Shown piece after piece: positions 46,342 through 57,616 of a stretch of DNA of 64,000 nucleotides. Source of the DNA: Amylostereum areolatum (taxonomy: Eukaryota; Basidiomycota; Agaricomycetes; Russulales; Stereaceae). Below the pieces are notes generated by a model. That model was not told where the DNA came from, searched no databases, and saw nothing but the letters and a program-made list of their open reading frames with translations. Made by a program: the position numbers and the translations under genes. How positions within the stretch are numbered: position 1 is the first letter of the stretch; every line of letters starts with the position of its first letter. The stretch spans positions 62,001 through 126,000 of the forward strand of contig SAXG01000067.1 in the NCBI GenBank assembly GCA_012932865.1. The letters are read 5' to 3'.

Positions 46342-47405
46342 ATGTCCGCCGACCCAGTCTCTGTTATTCGAGCCTCGGCACCTGCTGTTGCGCCTTATCC
46401 CTTCAATGGGCTCTCTGCTCCTCCTGATGCTGTTCTGATATCTTCCGACCAGAATGAATGCTTTTTCATTCACTTCGATATAGTCTCGATATGTTCTCCT
46501 GTTCTCCATCGTATCCTCGACTTTTCCCCCCCATCCTTGACTAATTGCGACCATATCTTTATAGAGAACGCACCTGTAACCAACCAAGTCGTTGACGGAA
46601 TACCCCTCATCCATCATCTCGTCGGCGGTATCCATGTTATCCGTCTCGGAGAGAACTCCCAGGCAACGGACAGGCTCCTTCGCGCATGCTACCCCATTCA
46701 ACAACGCAGCTTCGAGACTCTCGGAGACGCTGAGCTCTCATTGTTTCTATGGGACAAGTACAAGGTCGACGAGCTCCACGACGTAGGGATGCAAGCACTT
46801 TCCACGTACCTCAATACCCATGCTAAGGATGCATTGCTCGTGTTCGTGATCGCCGCATATTTCAATGTCGTCGACGTTGCCATCACAGCCGCTCATCTTT
46901 CTCGGGAGATATCTCTGCACACGCTGTATCATACACAGGTGCCACCTCCCTATCAAAGGCACAAGGACACCCTCCTGGCCTATCACGCCCAGTGCGGATA
47001 TGAAGTCTCCGAAGTCTTAAAATGTCGGGAGTGGTATGTCGCTCAAGGGAGGTTCTTGTGTGTAGGGAGGCCGGAGGACGGCTGTGAGTATTGCTGTTCA
47101 CTCGACCCGGACCATCCTCCCTGTTGCGGCAATAATCAGTGGTGGGGTCCAAAGCACCTATGGTCCACTATGAGGGCGGCAGAACGAATTGGGCGGATCC
47201 AGCCGCACAAAGGCCTATCCCTGCATACAGTGTATGATATCGTATGCCCTGCCTGCGGGCGAGCTCTGCCCGATCTGCTCGAGGACTTCTGGCCCGTTTC
47301 TTTGGTGCGTTCGTGTTTCTTAAAGTGTTTCGCATCTAACATTGTGGGCGTTAGGTTGACTTGCCAATCCACACCTTCGGCGAAGAAGCAGCTACTAGCA
47401 CGTAG
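46342..47405 (+). CDS. BTB/POZ domain protein (BTB gene 3)
   Basis: ATG 46,342 (MSADPVSVIRAS). Exon 1 runs to about 47,302; an intron gtgcgttcgtg..gggcgttag is followed by a short last exon encoding VDLPIHTFGEEAATST and stop at 47,405, giving about 335 residues. The PFNGLSAPPDAVLISSDQNE opening matches the (S/Q)APFDG...SSD start of BTB genes 1 and 2. Further BTB text is FIHFDIVSICSPVLHRIL. The C-terminal part has YHAQCGYEVSE, WWGPKHLWSTMRAAERIGRI, and cysteine pairs CEYC and CPAC. It is more diverged than genes 1 and 2 from each other and on the opposite strand. No decay was seen. Confidence 0.85.
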
Positions 47406-48352
47406 ATGGTTCGGCGGCAAAGGACGGGAGAAGGTAAGCCTTGTGTACGTATCTTTTGGGTGCCTTTTCATATCTCCATAGACAGCTCCGAGCAAATGGA
47501 CCTTCCTTGTTTATGCGGGAATAAAACACCATCTCTATCGATATTGTGAGTCCCACTGGCTATGGCTATTCTTAATATGCTTCTCAATTGCCTCTCATAA
47601 GGTCGCCAAACGAACATGGGGAACAAGATGTATGCAAGCTTGAGAAAGGGGGAGCCAGGCTGAGAGGAGTGCCGGAACGGTGGGCAACGACCTGTAAACA
47701 TCGCAGTCGAGATTTGAATGCAGCGCAACCAATCAAATAATTTCTTCCTGAATCCAACCAGTGTGTTCAAGGTCAGATTGGGCTCCGGCAATAGTCACAG
47801 CAGACAAGTAGTGTTTCTGCGATGCTTGAGGAAATCCCGTCACAGAAACGGCTCCCTACTTTCCTCACAGCGAGTTGCAGGAGCGGATGAGTGGAAACGG
47901 TAGCGGCATAAGCATTTGAACCTTTTGGGTGAATGCCGGCCTATGTCAGCAGAGTGAACGGTCCCGAAGGGACGTCACGATGGTGATAGCGAGGCGAATG
48001 GGGTAGATAGGAGACAGGGTATTGAATCACACCACGCTGATCCACACCAGGCGTCCTGGGCAATTATCCAGAATAACAATTGGTACATGCATCAAGATTC
48101 AAGAAGGGGATGAGAAATGGAGGACGTGAAGAGCAACGATACAGAGCATGGTGTGTTCCGAGAGCAGGTATGTACGTAACGTTAACAAGTCAGAATAGAT
48201 TCGAGGATGAGAAAAACCACGGATGACACAACGGGAGGAAACCTGTTTCGCAAGCTCCGCATTCCTGGTCGCCCCAAAGTCGAAGTCAGACGCGCGCGCC
48301 GCGCGAGGGACGAAAACACCGAACCGCAACTTCAATAACAAACGGGGTGCGT
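47406..48352. other. Intergenic, no gene seen
   Basis: Spans the 3' flanks of two convergent genes. No coding exon or RNA gene recognised. Confidence 0.5.
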
Positions 48353-49609
48353 TCAAACGAGGCGACGGTGAAGTTCGCGCGCCTGCTTGGCCTCGAGCGT
48401 GAGGACCTGATCGCGAAGTTCCAAGAACTACGCGAGAAGATGTCAGTTAAACGGCGACGGCGTAAAGGGCGGAGGGACCGTACCGTGGCTTCCTCCTGGA
48501 GCATGTTCTGGTGCATAGCGCGGACATTGTCCTCCATGTGGATGATCATGGTCTGGAGGACATGTTTAGCGAAAGTGAGATCGGATCGCGTATGTATCAA
48601 TACGAGAGCTTACCCGGATCGAGCGGCTGTTGAGGCCGCGGTAAGTGGACACGCGTTCGAGCTCAAGCGGCTGTAGTCCAGCGAGAGTAGCCTGATCGCG
48701 AAGGTATATGACGTATTCCTCCAAGCACTCGAGGTAGCTACGCTTTTTGTCGTGGCCGGACATGCCGTCGCTGGTATGTGGTCCTATCAGTACCGAAAAA
48801 TATTGGGAGAGGTGTAGGGACGAAAAAGACTCACGGATCGGTGGGGTGAAAACCAATGGATTCGGCCGTGTAATGGAGACGAGCCTGACGAAGGGTCTCG
48901 TTTCCCCTCGTGGTCTCTTCCTTGTTGAGATGTGTGGAGCGAGCGGGGGGAGGAAGATTCTTCGAGGGAGGCTGAGGGCTGTCCTCGGTTATGACAGACA
49001 GAAGCTCAGAAGGGGTGGGGAATATCTCGCGAGGGATGTTAGCGTAGTGTTCCATGAGATCCTGGACGTCGGCAGGTGCAGGAGCGGAGCTGGAGGAGGG
49101 AGTAGACCAGGACAGATGATGAGAGTGGGCATGAACGGTGGTAAGGGGGGAGAAAGAAGGTGGTTGAAAAGGAGCAAGAAAGGTTGGGCTGGCGCAAGAG
49201 AGAGGAACGGGAGTGTGAAGGGGAAGGTCGAAGGGTCGATGATGAGGATCTGGGGGAGGAGGCTGAGATAACAGGGGGTCAGAGGCGTAAGCGTGGTGAT
49301 TGTAGAAGATATCATTGTCGAGAGCGAGGGAAGTTGAAGGGTAACCGTAGGAGGGCTGGTGGTATTGGGGATGGTTGTACTGAAAGTAGTTTGCCCAGTA
49401 GAAAAGCGGGTTGAAATCGAGGCCGTAAACGGGCGACAATTGAGAGCCGAAAGTAGCGAGCGAAGGCTGTACAGTCGTGTGAGTGAGTAGACAGAGAAAC
49501 AAACTGAGAGGAGAAGAGATACCTGGTCATCATGTTGAGCGGTGTACTGGGGGACAGATGCGAGGTCGGGAGCCGGTTGGAAGAAGTAGGTAGAGTTGAA
49601 GGCGGCCAT
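48353..49609 (-). CDS. Conserved fungal protein with C-terminal helical domain
   Basis: ATG 49,609 (MAAFNSTYFFQPAPDLAS), stop 48,353. Five exons with good GT..AG introns. The first about 200 residues are Pro/Ser/His/Tyr-rich and probably disordered (NHPQYHQPSYGYPSTSLA). The C-terminus reads DKKRSYLECLEEYVIYLRDQ, LELERVSTYRGLNSRSIR, TLAKHVLQTMIIHMEDNVRA, then a coiled-coil-like FLELRDQVLTLEAKQARELH and stop. I recall the GLNSRSIR..HM block in unnamed Agaricomycete proteins. The Ser/Pro-rich N-terminus plus a basic/helical end would suit a nuclear regulator, but no DNA-binding motif is certain. The last intron is gtacggtccc..ttctcgcgtag. No decay was seen. Confidence 0.75.
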
Positions 49610-50485
49610 GGATGGTGGTGGTGAGCGTGGTGAGCGTGGTGAGCGTGGTCGTTGCCGGTGGTTGTGGGGATCTGGCCGAAGATCGGAGAACGAACGTCCT
49701 TCAAAATGGACGAGAACAAGTGTGTCAGAGCTGCGAGGCGAAATGGGGGTGTATAACCAAAAAGGGAAGCCTAGGGAAATGGACAGAGGCGGCGTAAGTA
49801 TAGCCTGCATAAGAACACGTCCTCGGTCCTCACGACCCTCCCCCCCTCTCTCCACAGATCGACGAAGGCGTCCGATTACACTTACATATCCGGCCCGCCC
49901 TCAAACCAATTGCTCCTCCCGACCCTTCGGTGCACGGTTCCACAGGAGTTCCTCTGTGCCCAGCAAGGGCCCCATCGAATGGCGTTGGTCATCCTTAAAT
50001 GTATGACAGCCATGGATCACGCTCGGTGTTCTCGGGGTGGTTCTTAGCACCAGAAGATATAGATGAGAGTAAGATATTGAGAGAGGCTCGGACGCTAGTA
50101 AGAAATTGGATGGAAGCGCGGTACCGCGAACGTGAACCGTCCGTCCCAAAAAGTGCAGCTTGAGTGTTTCGAACGCAGTGATCGCTTCCCACTTCTCACC
50201 ACCCCATTCCACTTCAAAGTTCTCACCAGCGAGGCCAGTCTCGTCACCCCATTCACCTTGGGCGATGCCTCTTTTCCGCTTCTCCTCACTCGCTCACTCT
50301 CGGCCCCAACAGATTCGCTATACTCACTGCCCATCCTTATCCCCGTCTTTACGCCAGGAAATCAAGCGGTCACGTGCGCATTCCATGTATTGACGTGACG
50401 GCGCGACGTCACGCGTGAACGCCGCTTGAAGCCTGAAGGCCTGAGGCGCCTGAAGCTTGAACGCGCGTTGCTTCTCACATTCACC
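49610..50485. other. Divergent intergenic region
   Basis: Lies between the divergent 48.4-49.6 kb gene and RMI1, so it should hold both promoters. Starting about 55 bases upstream of the RMI1 ATG there is a cluster of tgaagc/gcttga motifs (about 50,425-50,462). No specific regulatory site could be named. Confidence 0.4.
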
Positions 50486-51638
50486 ATGCAACTTTCCCGT
50501 CAGCTGGTAGACTGGCTTCAGCACAAGTATCCGAGACCCCAAATAAGTTCGGTATGCTTTACTGGTCAACTCGATACGAACTTTATTGCCTCACATCGCC
50601 ATTACCCTTATCACAGCAGTGGTTAAGCGAGTGCTACCGCTTCGTGATCTCCGAGAACAATTACAACCCGGAGAGAAACATGCCTGAAATCATCAAGGAA
50701 GTTGAACATCGGCTCCTTTCCTCCAACCTCAAAGACTTCATTATTCCCGGTACTGGCATCCCTGCAAACCTCTCTGAATTAGAAAGAGGTGAACTCTCGG
50801 GGCCACCGGTGCTCATGCAGATAGTCGCGATGATGGAGATGAGACACAGTGCAGGCAGCCTGCTGGCTACCCGGGAAGCGCGAATCGAATGGGAGCGTCT
50901 CGCGGCCACGGGCGTTGTGGGGAACGATGGAGATGCGTCGATCCCCCGTTATCCGAGGTCGATGTTGAGGCTGCATCTGAGCGATGGATCAGAGATCCTC
51001 CCCGCTTATGAAAACGTGTATCTACCTGGGCTTGAATTAGGAGAAACGCCACTTGGGTATAAGGTATGTATCCATTTCTTTCTGGTCTACGGGAATGAAT
51101 TCACGAGTCCCACTGCGGCACACGCAGATACAACTACTAAACCCTAGGATCAGGAAAGGGATAGCACGCCTCAATCCGGAGAACGTGCTTATGAAGGGTG
51201 GTTCCGCGGAAGACCTCGATCGAACTCGCGATGCCGACTTCGCTCAAAGTCTTCATCTCCGCTTGCAGTAAGTAGCAGTTATTTGCTTTGGGCCCCTTCA
51301 CTCACAAAGTGTGCAGAGAAAACAATAAATCGTCACAAACCACGGGAGAAAGATCTCCGGCTGTAACTGCACCTTCACGCACCATACGACTCGAAGCTCC
51401 CGCATCCCGAGGACTTCCCCAGTCTCAGCCTGAGTCTCGGGCACAGGTCTGTCCCCCCATACCGCTTGCGCTTACGCCGCGGCCTCCGTCTCCGGTAGCA
51501 GATCCTCCCGATTCTGCGGATATAGCCAATGTCGAGCAGCAGACGGAGTATGTTGCGAGAGCGCGCGAGTCGAGCCCGGACGAGATCGACTTCTTGAGGC
51601 CTCGAGTAGTACGGTTCAATATTCCACGAGATTCATAA
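50486..51638 (+). CDS. rmi1: RecQ-mediated genome instability protein 1 (RMI1)
   Basis: ATG 50,486 (MQLSRQLVDWLQHKYPRP). A short exon 1 is followed by an intron (gtatgcttta..ttatcacag) and QWLSECYRFV, the N-terminal three-helix (DUF1767-type) region. An OB-fold follows: PRSMLRLHLSDGSEILPAYE, LPGLELGETPLGYK, then after an intron IQLLNPRIRKGIARLNPENV and LMKGGSAEDLD. PGLELGETPLGYK and the IRKGIARLNPENV..KGG block are hallmarks of RMI1. A last exon (about 51,310 to 51,638) is low complexity and ends in IDFLRPRVVRFNIPRDS. RMI1 forms the Sgs1/BLM-Top3-Rmi1 complex that dissolves double Holliday junctions in the nucleus. About 330 residues; no disruption seen. This is the best preserved housekeeping gene in the window. 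Confidence 0.92.
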
Positions 51639-51703
51639 ACTGTATACATCGAATTAATGCCATACATGTGATCTATCATACTCTACGTACAAGATGAAGT
51701 ACA

Positions 51704-51732
51704 GGAGTGAAGCTTGAAGCTTGAAGCTTGAA
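51704..51732. repeat. Short gaagctt tandem repeat
   Basis: Three to four copies of gaagctt immediately 3' of RMI1. Similar tgaagc/gcttga motifs lie just 5' of RMI1 (about 50,425-50,462), so related short motifs bracket the gene. Confidence 0.8.
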
Positions 51733-51939
51733 GAGTTAATTCCGAATTCTCAACAAATTAAAGTCACGTGCAGTTCATCCCACCTTCACCCCCAATCCCC
51801 CCTCTTCCCCTCCGGTCGACAAACCCATCCCCCGCCGCAAGTCTATCCACCTCCCCGTAACGCAGACCCGGCCACCCCTCCAACGCTCGCAGACATCACT
51901 TGCGCCTCTCAACTCCCCTGATCCGCCTCTGGACACTGG

Positions 51940-52560
51940 ACTTGTCCCTTTCCCAGGACCGAAAGCAAACGATCAAGGTCATCAAGCCGTACATCGAGAC
52001 GATGGCCAAAGACGACGAGGCCCAGCTCGTTCTATTCACCGCCCTAGATGTCACCGAGTACGTTCTGTTACATACGCATCCCTCACCCCTCTGACCCAAA
52101 CTACCCAGCGACACAAAACTACTCGCAAAATCCCTCCTCCCCTCTATCACCTCCCACGCCTCCACCCTCCACTCCTCCTCTGCCGGACGCCGAGCGCTGC
52201 TCTACCCCTTGGTACCACGCTCCCGCAAACACTTCACCCCCGCGCTCACCGCAAGTCTCGGCGAGACGGACGCCATACGCGAGATCACGAGCAGGAAGGC
52301 CGCAGATGTGCGTGCGGCGGAGGTTCGCGCTGCGGCGAGTCCGGATCTGCTGTCCTGGATCGAAAAGGAGGGCGCGACGCTGAGCAGGGAAACGGGCGGG
52401 AGTCTTGCCGTTATCGAAGTGATGCTCGAAGCGGAGGGTGGTACGTGCCCCAGCTCTTGACGCGTATTGCTACCGTCGGAAGCTGACATCCACTCGTACA
52501 GATGAAAAAGTGGCGATGGAGACATTGCTTAAGCCGCTCTCCTCGCCATGCCCTGCATCA
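51940..52560 (+). pseudogene. PUF6-type Pumilio protein, C-terminal fragment
   Basis: PUF6/PUM3 proteins act in ribosome biogenesis and ASH1 mRNA control and are about 650-700 residues. Here only about 200 are present. The blocks are QTIKVIKPYIETMAKDDEAQ and LVLFTALDVT, then after an intron (gtacgttctg..ctacccag) DTKLLAKSLLPSI and AGRRALLYPLVPRSRKHFTP, the CPL-domain region, followed by TGGSLAVIEVMLEAEG and, after another intron, KVAMETLLKPL and ASNPHPID. Upstream of about 51,940 there are no Pumilio repeats or start codon. Downstream of ASNPHPID the frame no longer matches the family. The visible part is intact, so capture or duplication was probably recent; it should not make a functional protein. 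Confidence 0.75.
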
Positions 52561-54743
52561 GACGCATCAAATCCGCACCCAATCGACCCCTCTTCATCTG
52601 GAAAGCCCCGAAGAAAACACTCGAAGCATCAGGCCTCCTCGCGCGTGCCGTCCCTTAACTATCGCCATTTCCCCAACGCCCACGATGGTGCCGACCCTCC
52701 AAAGTCTTTCACATCCGCACCGCAGATCGTGAGCCCGCGCGCCGTCGGACCTTCTCTCAACGTCAACCTATTCACTACACTCATACGTTCTTCGTCCGAT
52801 TCCCTTTCCACAACATCCTCCTTCTCCGACCTCTCCGATGCAGGCATATACAAATCTCGACACCCGCCTAATTTCACCCAGGTTGCCGCCGACGCCTTCG
52901 CGGCATTTCTGAGTGCAGCTGACCAGCGGTGTGCCAAGGAGACCCTGCTCCTCACCTCCACTCCGCGCTCCATCCCCTTATCCGCCCGTTCACATTGCAG
53001 ACTCAACCTTAGTGTATGTGCCGCTGTCAAGCGGAGGGCGGGACTTCATCGCATTTCTGCGGGCGGCGGATCAGCCCGTCGACAAGGGCATCTCGACCAT
53101 GGTGTCGCGAAGTGCGTAACCTGTATGTACCGTGGACGCGTTGATCTGACCTCCTTTCCCCAGGTGGACTTACCCCCCTCCATTGTGCCGACTTCCACAC
53201 CGTCCTCCGCCGCCGCGCGCAGGGCTCACCCCCTACTCCTACCTCACCCCCTACGCTGCCACACACCTCCTCTCCTACACTCAACGCCACCCAGTGCGAC
53301 ACTGTCCGTCTCCACTTCCAGGACCGCTCTACCAGCACCTGCGACATCCTCCCGCGCTCTCCCTACACCACTCCGAAGACCCAGAGGCATTTGAAACTTC
53401 GCTTCTTCGCATGGCGCTCCGTCGCCCGTCTTCCCAGAGGCTCTCACTCGCTACAGCGCCGCGCGCACCAGGGTTTGCCTCCGTTCGCGGTACAGCGGCG
53501 TGCAGGCGTACCACGCTGTGGGACGAACGCGCGCGTCAATTCGAGGGAGGGGGGGGGGCGGCGATAGCAGTAAGTGATGCTTTGGGTGGGCCGATGGAAA
53601 GATTGTGCTTACCATCGTTCCAGACCCTATCATCGTGGAGGCGACGCGTAGCCGTGCCATCCCCTCTCCATTCGGGCCAAGATGTCTCGACTGGCTGGTC
53701 GAGGCATCCCGATTCGCGATTTGCGACGTCCCGACTCGCGGTTTGCGACGTCTCGATTCTTGATTTGCGACGTCTCGAGTCGCGTGTCGTGTCGTGTCGG
53801 TGTCGTGAAAGTGCCAACTAGCCCCTCATGAGAAGGTATTAGCGACAAGTAAACAGAGTGGACTCACCTCAGGGAGAGTACTCTTTCTCCGCATGTACTT
53901 ACAAGTTCATCGTTTAGGAGTTCGATCTCACCTCCCGCAGTCCACGCTTCCCTTCGCGCGCGACAAACCCGACTGCAACAGGCTATTCTGGACGGCCCAG
54001 CACCCATGATCTGTCCCAGGTGTGTCCTTACACACCCTCTCGACGTCGTGATCTGACCATCTGTCCCAGTGTACCATGCCGAACTGTGCTTGGAAGAGGG
54101 CTACACCGTGAACTTCAGGTTCATGCATGGTTCCTGGACATCCTTGACAACCTTCCAGACTGCCATCGTTGCACGCAGAGAGGGCCCTTGCAACGCACAT
54201 CGATGTCGTCTACCTCGGCCCTCGCGATTTCGTTGATACATTCTCTTCCTTGGTCCTTCGTTTGGGCACACCTCGCACTCCCCTTGTCATGTGTCATCAG
54301 TGGACCGTTCATATGTTTTCTCGTCCCCTCCAACAGAATTCTACATAGCGCACATACCCCCCTTCTCAATAATGCGCTTGCTTGTCCCCTTGTTCGTTCC
54401 CCATTTTCCTCCATCTTATCGTCACATTGAGATCTGTAATGTACCAATTTCTGTGGTCTTTTGCCATACTGCCCATGTATATGAACCTCTAGCTCGTCCG
54501 TCTTGAGGGAACGCACTAAGCTCGCATGATGCGCCTTCGACCTGTCGCCCCTCGCCACTCACCTCATTCTCCATTTCTAATTCTAATTCTAATTCTCGCC
54601 GCTGAGCGCACCAACATCACAGAAGTCTTCAAAACCCCGTACTCGCCACACTCTCCCCGTTTAGTCTATTACGCATCCACTTTACATACACAAATCATAC
54701 TTGTTTCTCTGAATGGCGCGCCTGAACCTATTCCTGACAATAC
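52561..54743. other. Gene-poor stretch after the PUF6 fragment
   Basis: Plus-strand frames are open to 53,394 and 53,183-53,821 but contain no recognisable family; they are rich in C and have no convincing splice pattern. Local repeats include a gcgacgtctcgattc-like series at 53,690-53,800. A short (attcta)n run lies at about 54,572-54,595. No RNA gene was recognised. Confidence 0.35.
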
Positions 54744-55997
54744 ATGAGATGCAACCAGCGCGATGCGCACCACTATGATGTAGATGAAAATGAGGAGAAG
54801 TACACGGACGATCAAGCGCCCTATGACGCGCACACGACTCTTGAAGTCAAGCTGAAATCGTTCAACATCAGTGCACTGGGTTACAAAACAAGAATGCCGG
54901 CGAACCTTTCGGTTTCCCGGGATCCCAAGATAGGTCTCAAGGAGTCGTCCCTGTGCGGCGGCGATCTGATAGGTTATGAGCGTATGGGGAAAAGCGGTGG
55001 AAAGGCCGCCTATTTACGAACCGGCGTGGTAAATTCACGACTGCCATGGAACTCGGCGTCGCTGCCGGGGCCGGTGGCGGCGATGAAGTTTCGCTGCTTC
55101 TGCGAATTGAGTCGCAAGACTTTCTCCTCGACTACCAGCAGACGGACGCTCAAGTTATCCAAGATCTGTCAGTCAGACGATGTGAGCGCATAGACGGTGA
55201 TCTGTGTACGGAAGGACGTACGGCCGCGTCGTTCGATGTGCCGTTCGCTTTGTGGTCTTCGGTGACATCAGATGGTATCACAGTCTGCGAGAGAAACTCT
55301 CATCATCCATCGCAGAACGAGACATACCATGAGGTCATACCTTCTGTCGAAGCTGCTGGTAGACTGACATAGTAGCTGGCATGGTGTGTACAAGACGAGG
55401 TGTGGGTACTGGAGATTAGATGGGCTAGAAAGGTGGAGTAATGCTGCAAGATGACGCTCTTAAATAAGTGTGGCTCTTTCTTAATCGCGTGCGGACATAT
55501 TTCGGGACATACCCGACGAGCACTGTATCCTTGCTTTGTTCCCCCCTACACGGTACCCTTGCTTTGTTCCTCCACTCCCGGGAGGGACCTGCCAGTGCAC
55601 GCTCCTTCCGCGTGGTGGGAATTGCACTTGGCGCACAGTGGGCACGTTGTACTTTCGCCTCTGTGCTCCGCTGTCTTGCGCCAGCCGATGAACCAACACA
55701 AGTGAGCCGCAGGAGCTACTTTCGTATAAAGGACAACTTTCGATCCATCTCAGGCTATGAAGGAGAGAGGCGCGTCGATTTTTCCACCTCGAAATGAGTG
55801 CGAAAAGGTGATCCAAATCGTAATAAGAACGCTTGACTTTCAAGTTCCACAAACAGGATAGGTTGACCAAGCCGCCACAGATTTCTCATAACTGCACGCC
55901 GTAGAGTCCCTCTATCATGAGACCCTCTTCTTGAGATCCTTCATTTGATCTCGAAGCAATCAAGCAGCTACCGTTAAATCCGTCAGCTGAGAATGTC
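54744..55997. other. No certain gene; overlapping open frames
   Basis: Two plus-strand frames overlap at 55,046-55,190; one reads LGVAAGAGGGDEVSLLLRIE and SQDFLLDYQQTDAQVIQDLS, which looks protein-like but has no known family or clear start. The remainder up to the stop of the next minus-strand gene shows nothing. Confidence 0.3.
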
Positions 55998-57023
55998 CTA
56001 TGTATCACACGAAAAGGACTCACAGGAGCGATCGCGACGCCTCACGTTTCCCCACGTCGTCAGCAGCTCTGCATACGTGCGCCCTAAAGTGGACTCCTTG
56101 ACCCAGGAAGGATATCCGCCCTTGGTCATGACCAGATAGCGGCCAGCCAGCGGGCCACGGGGACATACAAACCCCTTCGTGACTTCGATCCAACGTCGAA
56201 CATCGTCATCCTCTCCGCGCCACACCCAGACTTGAGTATTAGAAGGAGAATCGCTATCACTGTCTGCACCATATTCGTGCGTCATGATGTCGAAGAGCTG
56301 AAGGGAGTCGCTTTGGGCGCTCGAAAGCGGTGGTGGGGCCGGCAAGGACCTTGCAGAGGCCTTGACCTCGAACCACGTCCAGTGAATATTCGTATCACGA
56401 ATGGTTCGAGCGTGGGCCCTTATATTGATCGGCCCCGAGGCGTCCTGAGGATTTGTGAGGGTGTAAGTACCATCTGGAGAGTACGCATGCACTTACGCCA
56501 CCATCCTCGCCAAATTGAGGACTTTGATCCTCTGGAGGGGGAGTGTCCGTGTCGTCTTGAGGGGGAGTGCCTGTGTCTCCTGGAGGAGGAGTGGAGTTGG
56601 CCACTGAAGAGGTGGTGACAGTGCGCTCTGGAGTCGCGGTTGTTCTTTCTGTAGCCGTACGGCCTCTCGTTGAACCTCGGTCTCTGTACGACAAGGTTAA
56701 CCGTAAGCGTTGTGGTGATATAGCGAAATCTCACCCTTCTGGGGTTTCATCATCGCGGAAGATCGTGCTAAAAGAGTCGTCGTCTTCGAACGGTGTGTAA
56801 TCTCTCACCTGAAATACGTAGTGAGTACACACTGATGGTCTATGACAAAAATAATGAACAATGAACGCACGACTGCGATAGCCATGGCGGAAGCCGATGT
56901 TTCCCTACCGACTGGAATCCGCAAGCGCGCAGGGAGCGGAATCTCCGGGATTGTGAAGTAGGTCGAGGTGGTGCCATCGAAGGGGATTCGATAGTAGAAC
57001 TTTTCGGAGCAATTACTCTCCAT
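55998..57023 (-). CDS. Multi-exon protein of unknown function
   Basis: ATG 57,023 (MESNCSEKFYYRIPFDGT). Exons joined by GT..AG introns give IPLPARLRIPVGRETSASAM, VRDYTPFEDDDSFSTIFRDD, a Thr/Pro/Asp-rich exon with GDTGTPPQDDTDTPPPEDQS, and a last exon with ARTIRDTNIHWTWFEVKASA, DSDSPSNTQVWVWRGEDDDV and GPLAGRYLVMTKGGYPSWVK, ending at about 55,998. No domain was recognised and there is no membrane helix or signal peptide. The exon pattern and lack of stops suggest a real, probably lineage-restricted gene. Confidence 0.55.
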
Positions 57024-57616
57024 GGTTAGAGAACCTGGTCTTCGCTCTGTCCGTCTTTATCAAACGATTTGGCGCACTCGGGAGAGCCCTTCGCCAAGGG
57101 TGAGGTGTGGGAAAGACCTATGCATGACAGAACAAAGGAAAACGCGAACACGTTCTCTGGCCTAATAGTACTACACCGACAGTCCTGATGGTGCCTGCCG
57201 CAGCCCTGGAGACTTCCGTCATTATCTTACATAAAGCTTTGAGATCTGAGATCGAGACTGTCCATTCGCCGACACGGACCCACAACCCTATTTCTATATA
57301 CAACAATCACTGCTTAGCAACTTAGGCCGAAAGTCGACGCCGTCGAAGCTCTGCAAACCGCCCGGCTTAAGACACCACGATGATATGGATAAAGTAACAA
57401 ACGGATCACGGCGTGTAAACCGGCGATCGTATCTCTTCTCCCAATCCTGGGACCTGATTAATGATTCCTCACCCGAGCTCCGAGTCCCTTTGTGCACTGC
57501 TGACCACGTGTAACCCGCACGCTTGACCCTCTGTGTCTTGGGCCATTCGTTGCCGACCAGACCATAACGTTAAATCCTTACTCTTCCATAACCTGTCCGC
57601 ATTCACCTTCGTAGCA
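57024..57616. other. Divergent intergenic region
   Basis: Between two divergently transcribed genes. Nothing specific recognised. An upstream in-frame Met at 57,533 could lengthen the next gene by 28 residues. Confidence 0.4.
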
